Source: Anaerolineales bacterium UBA3940 (GTDB taxonomy: Bacteria > Chloroflexota > Anaerolineae > Aggregatilineales > UBA3940). Taken from it: 6,605 nucleotides of DNA. The stretch spans positions 1,314 through 7,918 of the forward strand of contig DGDY01000028.1 in assembly GCA_002385675.1 (NCBI GenBank). The letters run 5' to 3'. The translations under genes were made by a program, and so were the position numbers. The notes under the pieces were generated by a model. It was not told the DNA's origin and made no database searches. It was given only the letters and a program-made list of their open reading frames with translations. This document shows, in pieces, positions 1-6,231 of this stretch (within the stretch, counting starts at the first letter, position 1; each line of letters starts with the position of its first letter).

Positions 1-540
1 GCCGGTCAGGATCTGGTCCCGGATGGCGTCGGTGACATCGCACTTCACGCCGCCGAGCACGTTCGCCGAGTAGTTGACGCGGTTCCCGGTCAGCGCTTCG
101 AGGATGTCCATGACGACCTCGCGGTCGCGCCAGGAGTACATGAACAGCGCGTCGAAACCGGCCTCGTGCGCGCCGACACCCAGCCACAGCAGGTGGCTGT
201 GGATCCGCTCAAGCTCCGCGACGAGCACGCGGATGGCCTGGGCGCGCGGCGGCGCCTCGACCTCGGCGAGCTTCTCGACGCACAGCGAGAACGCGGTGGC
301 GTGGACGTGCGAGCAGATGCCGCACACGCGCTCCATCATGTAGAGCGTCTGCACGAAGGTGCGGCTCTCCGCCGTCTTCTCGATGCCGCGATGCGCATAG
401 CCGAGACGCGCGGTGGCGTCGATCACCGTCTCGCCATCAACCGTGAACTCGAAGTGCTCCGGCTCCTTCAGCGCCGGGTGCTGCGGCCCAATCGGGACGA
501 CGAACTTGTTTGCTATTTTGTTGCCATTCCCGTTGTTCAT
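1..540 (-). CDS. [NiFe]-hydrogenase group 4 large subunit, NuoD/MbhL/HycE-like (N-terminal 180 codons, partial)
   Basis: This is the catalytic large subunit expected to hold the NiFe site of a membrane-bound group 4 hydrogenase, on the cytoplasmic arm. The 180 visible residues follow the family order: VPIGPQHPALKEP near residues 15-26, AHRGIEK at 49-54, then ERVCGICSH at 70-78 with Cys73 and Cys76. That CxxC is the N-terminal nickel-ligand (L1) motif of hydrogenases. True complex I NuoD has no cysteine pair there. The following stretch (RAQAIRVLVAELERIHSHLL, about 99-118) resembles HycE and MbhL. The ATG at 540 overlaps the stop of the upstream NuoC-like gene as ATGA, and AAGGA lies 9 nt upstream. 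The gene is cut by the window edge, so the C-terminal CxxC that would confirm the metal site is not visible. A hydrogenase-derived protein that has lost nickel is possible but less likely. Confidence 0.93.
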   Translation of the reverse strand, partial: MNNGNGNKIANKFVVPIGPQHPALKEPEHFEFTVDGETVIDATARLGYAHRGIEKTAESRTFVQTLYMMERVCGICSHVHATAFSLCVEKLAEVEAPPRAQAIRVLVAELERIHSHLLWLGVGAHEAGFDALFMYSWRDREVVMDILEALTGNRVNYSANVLGGVKCDVTDAIRDQILTG

Positions 541-1019
541 TCGGCTGCATCCTTCTGCACGACGATCTCTGGCTGGCTTGGGTCGAAGTCTTTGCGCAGC
601 GGGTAGACGCCTGCGGGCCAGTCTTCAGGCAGGAAGAGCCGCTCGGTGTTGGGCGTGCCGGTGATCGTCACGCCGAACATCTCCATCAGCTCGCGCTCGT
701 AAAGGGTGGCTGTCGGGATGATCCCGCACACGCTCGGGATGATAGGCTCGCTGCGGGGGACGTGTACGCGCAGCGTCACGAGAAGCGCGCCTGCCGAAAA
801 GTGGTACAGGAACGCCATCTCACCTGCCTCAACCCCCAGGTCCAGGCCCGTGATCGTCGTGAGGTAACTCCATTCGTCCTTGATCAGCGCGCTGGCGGCG
901 TCGAGCAGCTTGTCCGCCGGAATGGTCGCATCGACCCGGTCGGGCGCGGGCTGCTCAACGCTCTCGACGAGCGGCTCCAGGCGCGCGCGCGCTTCGGTAA
1001 TTCGTTGTTCCAGGCTCAT
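537..1019 (-). CDS. NuoC/MbhK-like 30-kDa subunit of the hydrogenase complex
   Basis: This 160-residue soluble subunit of the peripheral arm packs against the NuoD/MbhL-like catalytic subunit. It has no cofactor of its own in this family. The diagnostic region is at about residues 106-143: LYERELMEMFGVTITGTPN followed by ERLFLPEDW and YPLRKDF, which is the NuoC 30-kDa signature. The length matches stand-alone NuoC/MbhK proteins rather than the NuoCD fusion of enterobacteria. The ATG at 1019 overlaps the NuoB-like stop (ATGA). It has a strong AGAGGAG Shine-Dalgarno at 1028-1034, 8 nt upstream. Its own TGA overlaps the next start in the same way, so K and L are probably translated by coupling. 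The C-terminal tail after residue 145 is short and hydrophilic. Confidence 0.93.
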   Translation of the reverse strand: MSLEQRITEARARLEPLVESVEQPAPDRVDATIPADKLLDAASALIKDEWSYLTTITGLDLGVEAGEMAFLYHFSAGALLVTLRVHVPRSEPIIPSVCGIIPTATLYERELMEMFGVTITGTPNTERLFLPEDWPAGVYPLRKDFDPSQPEIVVQKDAAE

Positions 1020-1498
1020 GCTACCTGCTCCTCTTTCGCCTGCTTAAGGGAGGTCAGCAGCTTCACGATGCCGTCGATGATCGCCTCCGGGCGCGGCGGG
1101 CAGCCGGGCACGTACACGTCCACCGGGATGACGCTGTCGATGCCGTTGCACACGGCGTAGCTGTCATGGAAGACGCCGCCGGAGATGGCGCAGGTGCCGA
1201 CGGCCACGACGAAGCGCGGCTCCGGCATCTGCTCGTAGATGCGCTGCAGACGCTCGCGCTGCTGGCGCGTCACAGGGCCGGTGCAGACCAGCACGTCGGC
1301 GTGCCGGGGGCTGCCTTCGAGCTTGATCCCGAACCGCTCCACGTCATAGCGTGGCGTGAGCGTCGCGAGGATCTCGATGTCGCAGCCGTTGCACGAACCC
1401 GAGTTGAAGTGGATCACCCAGGGCGAGTTGATGCGAGACCACGAGGTGATCCCGTCGATGATTTCCTCAAGCAGGTTGTTGTTCTGTGTCTCGGCCAT
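1016..1498 (-). CDS. NuoB/MbhJ/HycG-like small subunit carrying the proximal [4Fe-4S] cluster
   Basis: This 160-residue small subunit passes electrons between the ferredoxin-like subunit and the catalytic site through one [4Fe-4S] cluster. The four ligands are visible: Cys36 and Cys39 (SGSCNGCDIE), Cys103 (VGTCAISGG) and Cys133 (VPGCPPRPE). The CxxC spacing with DIE after it is the form found in hydrogenase small subunits such as HycG and MbhJ. Complex I NuoB has adjacent cysteines at this place. The ATG at 1498 is supported by GGAAGG 5 nt upstream. An ATG 4 nt upstream (1502) lies in another frame. It sits 112 nt after the NuoA-like gene, the largest gap in the operon, and overlaps the NuoC-like gene by 4 nt. 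Family assignment is very safe; hydrogenase versus complex I rests on the cysteine spacing here and in the large subunit. Confidence 0.95.
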   Translation of the reverse strand: MAETQNNNLLEEIIDGITSWSRINSPWVIHFNSGSCNGCDIEILATLTPRYDVERFGIKLEGSPRHADVLVCTGPVTRQQRERLQRIYEQMPEPRFVVAVGTCAISGGVFHDSYAVCNGIDSVIPVDVYVPGCPPRPEAIIDGIVKLLTSLKQAKEEQVA

Positions 1499-1610
1499 AC
1501 ATGCCTTCCAGTTGGTAGATGGCGCGGGCTTGCAGCTCGTGGCCTGTGATCAGGCTGCTGCTATCTGCCGCCTGCCATGCTATCTGCTATCTGCCATTCG
1601 CCAGCCGCCG
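1499..1610. other. 112-nt intra-operon spacer with short AGATAGC repeats
   Basis: This is the only sizeable gap inside the operon, between the NuoA-like and NuoB-like genes. It contains three copies of GCTATCT (AGATAGC on the transcribed strand), at 1560-1566, 1579-1585 and 1586-1592, the last two in tandem. The rest shows no clear hairpin, terminator or promoter. The repeats look like a small low-complexity insertion in an otherwise compact transcript. Confidence 0.5.
1560..1595. repeat. Short direct repeats, unit GCTATCT (three copies)
   Basis: Copies lie at 1560-1566, 1579-1585 and 1586-1592. The first and the last are each followed by GCC. The unit is seven bases and carries no start codon or strong pairing potential. 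It may be replication slippage or a fragment of a dispersed genomic repeat; the window alone cannot decide. Confidence 0.55.
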
Positions 1611-1925
1611 TCAGCCCAGGATCAGCGCGACGAGGGCGAGGATCAGCCCGACGAGGTACACGCCGACCAGCGGCGACAGAGCACCGCTCGCCGCCACCAG
1701 CACGCCGAGGTGCAGGATGGCGAAAAACAGCGCGACCACAAAGAACGGGCGGTAACCGGGCGCGGCGGGCGCCGTCGGCGCAGCCTCACCGCTCGCGTAG
1801 ACGGTCCGCTTGTACTTTTCATCCGCGCCGGTGGCGGAGATGTGCTTCCCAACCCGCGACAGCACGCCTGCGAGCACGGCATAGATTATGAATGCCACCG
1901 GTGGCGACAGTAGAATATCTCTCAT
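1611..1925 (-). CDS. Small membrane protein, NuoA-like, at the MbhI position
   Basis: This 104-residue membrane protein has about three hydrophobic segments: near residues 8-23, 61-78 and 83-104. The middle part resembles NuoA (complex I chain 3): a YASGE motif around residues 43-47 (NuoA has a comparable ESG), a Pro/Ala-rich loop, then YRPFFVVALFFAILHLGV. The acidic FDVE of true NuoA is replaced by LHLG. By gene order it occupies the place of MbhI, between the antiporter subunit and the NuoB-like subunit. It probably helps tether the membrane arm to the hydrogenase module. I chose the ATG at 1925 because GAAGG at 1934-1938 lies 8 nt before it. A GTG at 1934 would add three residues but lies inside that Shine-Dalgarno. 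Membrane nature is certain; the NuoA relation is probable and the MbhI equivalence is inferred from position. Confidence 0.65.
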   Translation of the reverse strand: MRDILLSPPVAFIIYAVLAGVLSRVGKHISATGADEKYKRTVYASGEAAPTAPAAPGYRPFFVVALFFAILHLGVLVAASGALSPLVGVYLVGLILALVALILG

Positions 1926-1958
1926 CGATCCCACCTTCTCATCATTCCTGTGCTTTTA

Positions 1959-3446
1959 TCAGCCACCGAAGGCCGCTAACAGCGCGTCGGCAGCGGGCGC
2001 CGCAAGCCACGTCAGCAGGGTCGGCCACAGGCCGATGGCCAGCACAGCCAGTGCCATAATGGCGAGCGGCACCTGCATCAGCACCGGGATTTCAGGGCCA
2101 CGAGCCACGATGCTTGAGGGCACCTTCCGGTAGAGGGTGTTGACCAGCGGCGCGTAGTAGCCGAGGGACAGCACACTCATCAGGCCGGCGAACACGACCG
2201 TTGCCATGATCAGCGCGTCACCCGTCTGGAAGCCGGCAACGAAGATCTGCCACTTGGACATGAAGCCCGCGAGCGGCGGTAGCCCACCCAGCGCGAGCAC
2301 CGCGAGACTGAGCGTCAGCGCGACGATCGGGTAGCGGCGGCCTGCGCCGGACAGGTCTGAGATGAGGAGCGCGTCGTGGTCGGTGCCGGCGGCGTGGAGC
2401 ACCCACAGCAGCGTACCGGCGGCGAGGAAGGCGAGCCCCTTCATCAGGCCGTGGTTCAGCAGGTGGAACATGCTGCCTTCCAGCCCGGCGGCGACGCCCG
2501 TTGAGATGCCGATGCCGAGGCCGAGCAGCATGTAGCCGACATGCGTCAAGCTGGAGTAAGCCAGCATCCGCTTGACCTGCGTCTGACGCAGCGCCAGCAG
2601 GTTGCCGGCGAACATATTGAGCGCACCGAAGGCCATCAGCAGGACGCCCCAGGATGCCGAGACGGCGACGAGGGCGCTGAGTGCGCGCAGCAGCGCGATA
2701 AGCCCGGCTTCGATGACCACACCGGACAGCATTGCGCTGATGCCGGTGGGCGCCTGCGAGTGCGCGTCAGGCAGCCACGTATGCATCGGGACGACGGCCA
2801 CCTTCACGCCGAAGCCGATGATGAACAGCGCCCCTGCCACGATAAAGCCGGGCGTCGGCGCAGCCAGCGCCCGGACCTCTGCGATGTTCAGCGTGCCGGT
2901 CTGCATCAGGACGAGCGCAACACCGACGAGCACGAGCATCGAACCTGCCGCGCTCTGCACCAGGTACTTGACCCCCGCTTCGAGCGAGAGGCCCTGGTTG
3001 CGGTAGAAGGCGACCAGCAGGTAGGATGTCACCGCCATCGCTTCGAACCAGACCCACAGGTTGAAGATGTCGGTGGCCGTGCCCAGGCCGATCATCACGC
3101 CGATCATCGCGACCAGCATGGCGTAGTACTTCTCTTCGCCCTCATCCTCCTCCATGTAGCGCATGGAGTACAGGACGACGAGCGTGCCAAGACCGAGCGC
3201 CAGGCCCGCAAGCAGCAGGCTGAGCCCGTCCATCGTCAGGGCGACCGCGCCAAAAGTCAGCGTCGCGGAGGTTTCCTGCAGCGCAAGGATGTAGGGCACC
3301 CATGCGCTGACGACTGCCGCAAGCGCCAGCCAGCGGGCCGCGGGAGCGCTGGAATCCTCGCGCCGGGTGATGCGCCCGACGAGATAGATCACGGGCGATG
3401 CCAGCAGCAGGATCCCGATAAGCCAGATAAACGTCGGGTAAGTCAT
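1959..3446 (-). CDS. NuoN/MrpD/MbhH-like antiporter subunit (proton/sodium-translocating)
   Basis: This 495-residue multi-spanning subunit of the NuoL/M/N - MrpA/D family forms an ion channel in the membrane arm. The family charges are present, numbered from the ATG: Glu135 in the TM5 segment (WVWFEAMAVTSYLLVAFY), Lys215 in the TM7 segment (FGVKVAVVPMHTWLPDAH), Lys292 in QVKRMLAYSSLTHVGY, His328, His332 and Lys336 in HLLNHGLMKGLAF, and Lys398 in GFMSKWQIF. Its length is normal for NuoN, MrpD and MbhH, without a lateral-helix extension. I place the start at the ATG at 3446 because GAGGTGATC at 3447-3455 lies directly before it. The GTG at 3452 lies within that ribosome-binding sequence. The gene begins 2 nt after the NuoL-like stop. 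MrpD/MbhH and NuoM/NuoN cannot be told apart with certainty by eye. Confidence 0.94.
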   Translation of the reverse strand: MTYPTFIWLIGILLLASPVIYLVGRITRREDSSAPAARWLALAAVVSAWVPYILALQETSATLTFGAVALTMDGLSLLLAGLALGLGTLVVLYSMRYMEEDEGEEKYYAMLVAMIGVMIGLGTATDIFNLWVWFEAMAVTSYLLVAFYRNQGLSLEAGVKYLVQSAAGSMLVLVGVALVLMQTGTLNIAEVRALAAPTPGFIVAGALFIIGFGVKVAVVPMHTWLPDAHSQAPTGISAMLSGVVIEAGLIALLRALSALVAVSASWGVLLMAFGALNMFAGNLLALRQTQVKRMLAYSSLTHVGYMLLGLGIGISTGVAAGLEGSMFHLLNHGLMKGLAFLAAGTLLWVLHAAGTDHDALLISDLSGAGRRYPIVALTLSLAVLALGGLPPLAGFMSKWQIFVAGFQTGDALIMATVVFAGLMSVLSLGYYAPLVNTLYRKVPSSIVARGPEIPVLMQVPLAIMALAVLAIGLWPTLLTWLAAPAADALLAAFGG

Positions 3447-3455
3447 GATCACCTC
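3447..3455 (-). promoter_or_regulatory. Extended Shine-Dalgarno site that decides the NuoN/MbhH-like start
   Basis: The transcribed strand reads GAGGTGATC immediately before the ATG at 3446. This is a nine-base match to the complement of the usual bacterial 16S rRNA 3' end. It also contains the TGA stop of the preceding NuoL-like gene, so termination and reinitiation would be close together. It argues against the GTG at 3452 as the start. Confidence 0.7.
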
Positions 3456-5191
3456 AATGCCAGCACGGCGAGTACCAGTGCCAGACCGGCCACGATGCCG
3501 ACGGCGTTCCAGTTGAGCTGCCCGGTCTGCGTCCCACGTATGACACTGGCAGCGCCGCGTGTAGCGCCGACGATGGCGCGGTTCGCGAGTTCAAACCCGA
3601 AGTCGGCACGGGCCAGGGCTGCCAGCCAGCCGAGATTCCGCGTGATGCCACTCAGGCGGTCACGGAACCAGAAGGCCAGCAGGCCGAGCGCGATGACAGG
3701 CAGAACGATCGCAATCTGTGCAAGCGCACCGGCTGCCATCTCGCCGAGATCGACGATGTGCAAGTGGTGGGTGGGCAGCGTCTCACCGTAGAGCCGGCCA
3801 AACGGCCCGATGAGCAGCCACGTGGTCACGGTGCCGAGCGCCAGCGGGATGAGCGCGACGCGCATTGCAGTGGGCGCGTCGTGGACGTGCGTGGTCGAGC
3901 GGCGCTCGCCGTAGAAGACCGTCCACACCATGCGGAAGCTGTACAGGGCGGTCAGCCCGGCGACAACCAGCATGACGACGTAAGCCCACGTTGGGCCGCC
4001 GACCGCACCGGCTTCGAGGATCATATCCTTGCTCCAGAAGCCGTTGAAGATCGGCGGGATGCCTGCCAGCGCCAGCGCGCCGATGATGAACACCGTCCGC
4101 ACGAGCGGCATCTCCTTGCCGAGGCCGCCCATTTTGCGTATGTCACGGGTGCCGATCGCATGGATGACCGCGCCCGCGCCGAGGAAGAGCAGCGCCTTGA
4201 ACACGGCGTGGCTCAGCAGGTGGAACTGCGCTGCCAGCACGCCGCCGACGCCAATGCCGTAGACCATGTAGCCAAGCTGGCTGACGGTCGAGTAGGCGAG
4301 CACTTCCTTCAGGTCGTTAGACACGATAGCCATGATGGCCGCAAGCAGCGCGGTCAGCGCGCCGACGATCACCACGGCGGTTGTCCAGCCGGGAACGGCC
4401 TCAAACGCCGGGTAGAAGCGCGCGAGCAGGTACACACCCGCGTTGACCATCGTCGCGGCGTGGATGAGCGCGCTGATGGGCGTGGGGGCTTCCATCGCGC
4501 TCGGCAGCCATGTGTGGAACGGGAGCTGCGCGGATTTGGCCGCCGCAGCCGCCAGGAAGCCGAACGCCATCACCGCCAGCAGGCCGGGGGCCAGCGTCTG
4601 CGCCTGTGCCAGGAACACCGGGATGTCGTAGGTGCCCAGGGCGCTGTAGGCGATCAACGCGCCACCCAGCAGGCCAACGCCGCCGAACTGCGTGATGATG
4701 AGCGCCTTCAGGCCGCCCTCGACGGCCTTCGGATTGTCGTTCTCAAAGGCGATGAGCGCGTAGGAGCACAGGGCGGTGATCTCCCAGAAGAAGAACAGCA
4801 GCAGCAGGCTGCTGGTCAGCACCAGCCCGCACATTGCGCCGATGAAGAGCAGCACCAGCGCGTAGTAGCGCCCAAGCTGCGTCTCGCCTTCCATGTAGTT
4901 GATGGAGAAGATCACCGCGAGGCTGCCGATCACCGTCGCGATGATGGCGAGCACAACGGCCATGCCGTCCGGCACGAACGTGAAGTTGCCAAAGATCCCG
5001 CCAACCGGCAGGCTCAGTGCGACTTCGCTCGTCGCGAAGGGCAGCAGCGCGACCGCACAGGCGGCGCTGACAGCACTGACCACAACGGCCAGTGTGTTCA
5101 GCACTCGCGGCTGGGCGTCGCGTATGAAAAAGGCTGCCGCAGCGCCCAGCCAGGGCAGCCCGATGACCAGAAGAATGAGCCAGCTAACCAT
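3449..5191 (-). CDS. NuoL-like antiporter subunit with shortened C-terminal lateral region
   Basis: This 580-residue ion-translocating membrane subunit is closest to NuoL/MrpA-N. The channel residues are complete: Glu137 in the TM5 segment (FFFWEITALCSYALI), Lys219 in the TM7 segment (AAAAAKSAQLPFHTWLPSAM), His244 in SALIHAATM, Lys295 in NDLKEVLAYSTVSQLGY, His324, His328 and Lys332 in HLLSHAVFKALLF, and Lys388 in FWSKDMILE. After the core, residues 485-580 contain a further membrane segment, a hydrophilic linker and a final hydrophobic helix preceded by TQTGQLNWNAVG. This resembles the end of NuoL, where a lateral helix and last transmembrane helix occur, but the linker is shorter than in NuoL. 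The ATG at 5191 lies 3 nt after the NuoK-like stop, and its Shine-Dalgarno is weak, so coupling is likely. Having this plus a second antiporter subunit is notable for an Mbh-type hydrogenase. Confidence 0.94.
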   Translation of the reverse strand: MVSWLILLVIGLPWLGAAAAFFIRDAQPRVLNTLAVVVSAVSAACAVALLPFATSEVALSLPVGGIFGNFTFVPDGMAVVLAIIATVIGSLAVIFSINYMEGETQLGRYYALVLLFIGAMCGLVLTSSLLLLFFFWEITALCSYALIAFENDNPKAVEGGLKALIITQFGGVGLLGGALIAYSALGTYDIPVFLAQAQTLAPGLLAVMAFGFLAAAAAKSAQLPFHTWLPSAMEAPTPISALIHAATMVNAGVYLLARFYPAFEAVPGWTTAVVIVGALTALLAAIMAIVSNDLKEVLAYSTVSQLGYMVYGIGVGGVLAAQFHLLSHAVFKALLFLGAGAVIHAIGTRDIRKMGGLGKEMPLVRTVFIIGALALAGIPPIFNGFWSKDMILEAGAVGGPTWAYVVMLVVAGLTALYSFRMVWTVFYGERRSTTHVHDAPTAMRVALIPLALGTVTTWLLIGPFGRLYGETLPTHHLHIVDLGEMAAGALAQIAIVLPVIALGLLAFWFRDRLSGITRNLGWLAALARADFGFELANRAIVGATRGAASVIRGTQTGQLNWNAVGIVAGLALVLAVLALR

Positions 5192-5194
5192 GGT

Positions 5195-5503
5195 TTATTT
5201 CCGTAGCTCCGAGAGCTGAGTTACGTCGAGCGTGCCAAGCCGCTGGCGCACCTGCACGGCCAGCGCCAGCCCGATGACGGCGACGACGGTATCAGCCACC
5301 AGCACCGTCACTGCGAGGCTCTGGCCCAGGTTGACCTGACCGGTCGCATGGCCTGCGGCGACCAGCGCGAGCAGAGCCATCTTGACCAGCACCTGCAGCA
5401 CGATGACCAGCTTAATCAGGTTGCGGGTAATCAGCAGTCCGTACAGGCCGATGCCCATCAGGCTCAGGACGCCCAGCAGGGCTATACTCGTGGGAGACCA
5501 CAT
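5195..5503 (-). CDS. NuoK/MrpC/MbhG-like small membrane subunit
   Basis: This 102-residue protein has three transmembrane segments (about 5-25, 29-50 and 60-84), the normal size and layout for NuoK, MrpC and MbhG. The GLYGLLITRNLI motif (19-30) is typical of all three. The LGTLDV close to the C-terminus (89-94) and the Q61-x-L-x-V-T66 pattern lean towards MbhG/MrpC. At the places of the two conserved NuoK membrane glutamates I see Gln37 in TM2, with Lys41 one turn later, and Asp71 in TM3. The ATG at 5503 is the only start that keeps TM1. GAGGA lies about 11 nt upstream, and an in-frame TAA at 5507-5509 bars extension. Its first 92 nt overlap the 3' end of the preceding gene in another frame, which is unusually long for this operon. 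Confidence 0.9.
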   Translation of the reverse strand: MWSPTSIALLGVLSLMGIGLYGLLITRNLIKLVIVLQVLVKMALLALVAAGHATGQVNLGQSLAVTVLVADTVVAVIGLALAVQVRQRLGTLDVTQLSELRK

Positions 5504-6002
5504 CGCTTATGCCATCCTCAAACTCTTCATACTCGCCGGCTTTGGTCGGCTGGCCGATAAGGCCCAGGACACCAACCACCCCGGCGAAGATCAACACTAC
5601 CTGCACGAGCAGGTCCAACCCGCGCTCCTGCCACAGCATCTCGACGAAGGGAACCGCCGCGACGGTTGGTTCGGCAGGGGCGAGCGGCAGCATCTGCAGG
5701 CCGATCAAGGCGATGGCAAGCATCACGAGGAAGCCCGCCACCGGCCTGGGCACGATGGAGGGCGCTTCAAGCGCCTCGTCACCGGCCAGGCTGATTGCGA
5801 AAACGAACAACACGGTGATGAGCCCCGCCCCTACGCTCAGTTCGATGACCGCAATCTGGATCGCGCCCATCAGGTAGAAGACGGTGCTCAACAGGACGCT
5901 GACGCCTGCCAACCACAGCACAGACGCCAGGAGCTTAGGGGCACGAACAGCCTGGACCGCGCACAGCACAGCCCCGACTATCAGCGCTACGTAAACCAGC
6001 AC
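5412..6002 (-). CDS. MbhD/MbhE-like fused membrane subunit (NuoJ-like position), first gene of the operon
   Basis: This 196-residue membrane protein has about five hydrophobic segments. Residues 19-72 match the MbhD / MrpA C-terminal (DUF4040) pattern: RAPKLLASVLWLAGVS, then an acidic residue in the membrane (Glu54) within AVIELSVGAGLITVLFVFAI. Residues 118-150 contain WQERGLDLLVQVVLIFAGVV, which resembles the R-G-x-D motif and helix of MbhE. It therefore looks like MbhD and MbhE in one chain, with the role of NuoJ at the join of antiporter and hydrogenase modules. The start is GTG at 6002, with AAGGAG at 6009-6014, 6 nt upstream. An ATG at 6004 is out of frame and soon stops. The last 30 residues are hydrophilic and are read through the start of the NuoK-like gene; they may be a late extension or the result of an indel. 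NuoJ is the alternative name. Confidence 0.82.
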   Translation of the reverse strand: MLVYVALIVGAVLCAVQAVRAPKLLASVLWLAGVSVLLSTVFYLMGAIQIAVIELSVGAGLITVLFVFAISLAGDEALEAPSIVPRPVAGFLVMLAIALIGLQMLPLAPAEPTVAAVPFVEMLWQERGLDLLVQVVLIFAGVVGVLGLIGQPTKAGEYEEFEDGISDVVSHEYSPAGRPEPDGHRPVRTADYPQPD

Positions 6003-6028
6003 ATCGCACTCCTTTTAAAGCAAAGCCG

Positions 6029-6055
6029 TAAAGCCGCCCGGATGTGGCGGCTTTA
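6029..6055 (-). terminator. Terminator- or attenuator-like hairpin in the operon leader
   Basis: TAAAGCCGCC (6029-6038) and GGCGGCTTTA (6046-6055) form a perfect 10-bp stem with a 7-nt loop. On the minus-strand transcript the stem ends in TTTA and is followed by CGGCTTTGCTTT, a broken U-rich stretch. It lies 26 nt upstream of the GTG of the first operon gene and after the likely promoter. It could therefore end a short leader RNA, act as an attenuator, or simply stabilise the 5' end. The U tract is imperfect, so strong termination is uncertain. Confidence 0.5.
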
Positions 6056-6231
6056 ACAGTCACGGTGACGGATCACGTCACACTGAGCGCCGAGGAGCCG
6101 CGCTTACTCCTCTTGCCTGCCCACTCGTGCGCGGGTTCCGGCATGGTCGTTTCTGTAGTTGTCAACTGCCTGGTGCGGTAGTCTCGCCCGGTAATGTTTA
6201 GATGGCGGTGCAGCCGCGAATAGAAGGGCTC

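Noticed and set aside
510..1549. Plus-strand frames opposite the NuoC- and NuoB-like genes
   Set aside because: They are shadows of genes with clear signatures and cofactor ligands on the minus strand.
1467..1586. Out-of-frame peptide across the spacer and the NuoB-like start, with coding-like codons near its end
   Set aside because: It has no start codon with a usable ribosome site except an ATG at 1502 giving 11 residues. It overlaps the well supported NuoB-like start.
3447..3452. GTG at 3452 as start of the NuoN/MbhH-like gene
   Set aside because: The GTG lies within the GAGGTGATC ribosome site that serves the ATG at 3446.
2541..3791. 416-codon plus-strand open frame opposite the antiporter genes
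   Set aside because: It is the antisense of the NuoN- and NuoL-like genes. Its Gln/Asp/Arg/His-rich, domain-free composition is what results from reading Leu/Ala-rich membrane codons backwards in GC-rich DNA.
3758..5206. 482-codon plus-strand open frame opposite the NuoL-like gene
   Set aside because: Same antisense effect: highly charged, repetitive composition, no start context and no family resemblance, while the minus-strand frame is a clear NuoL homologue.
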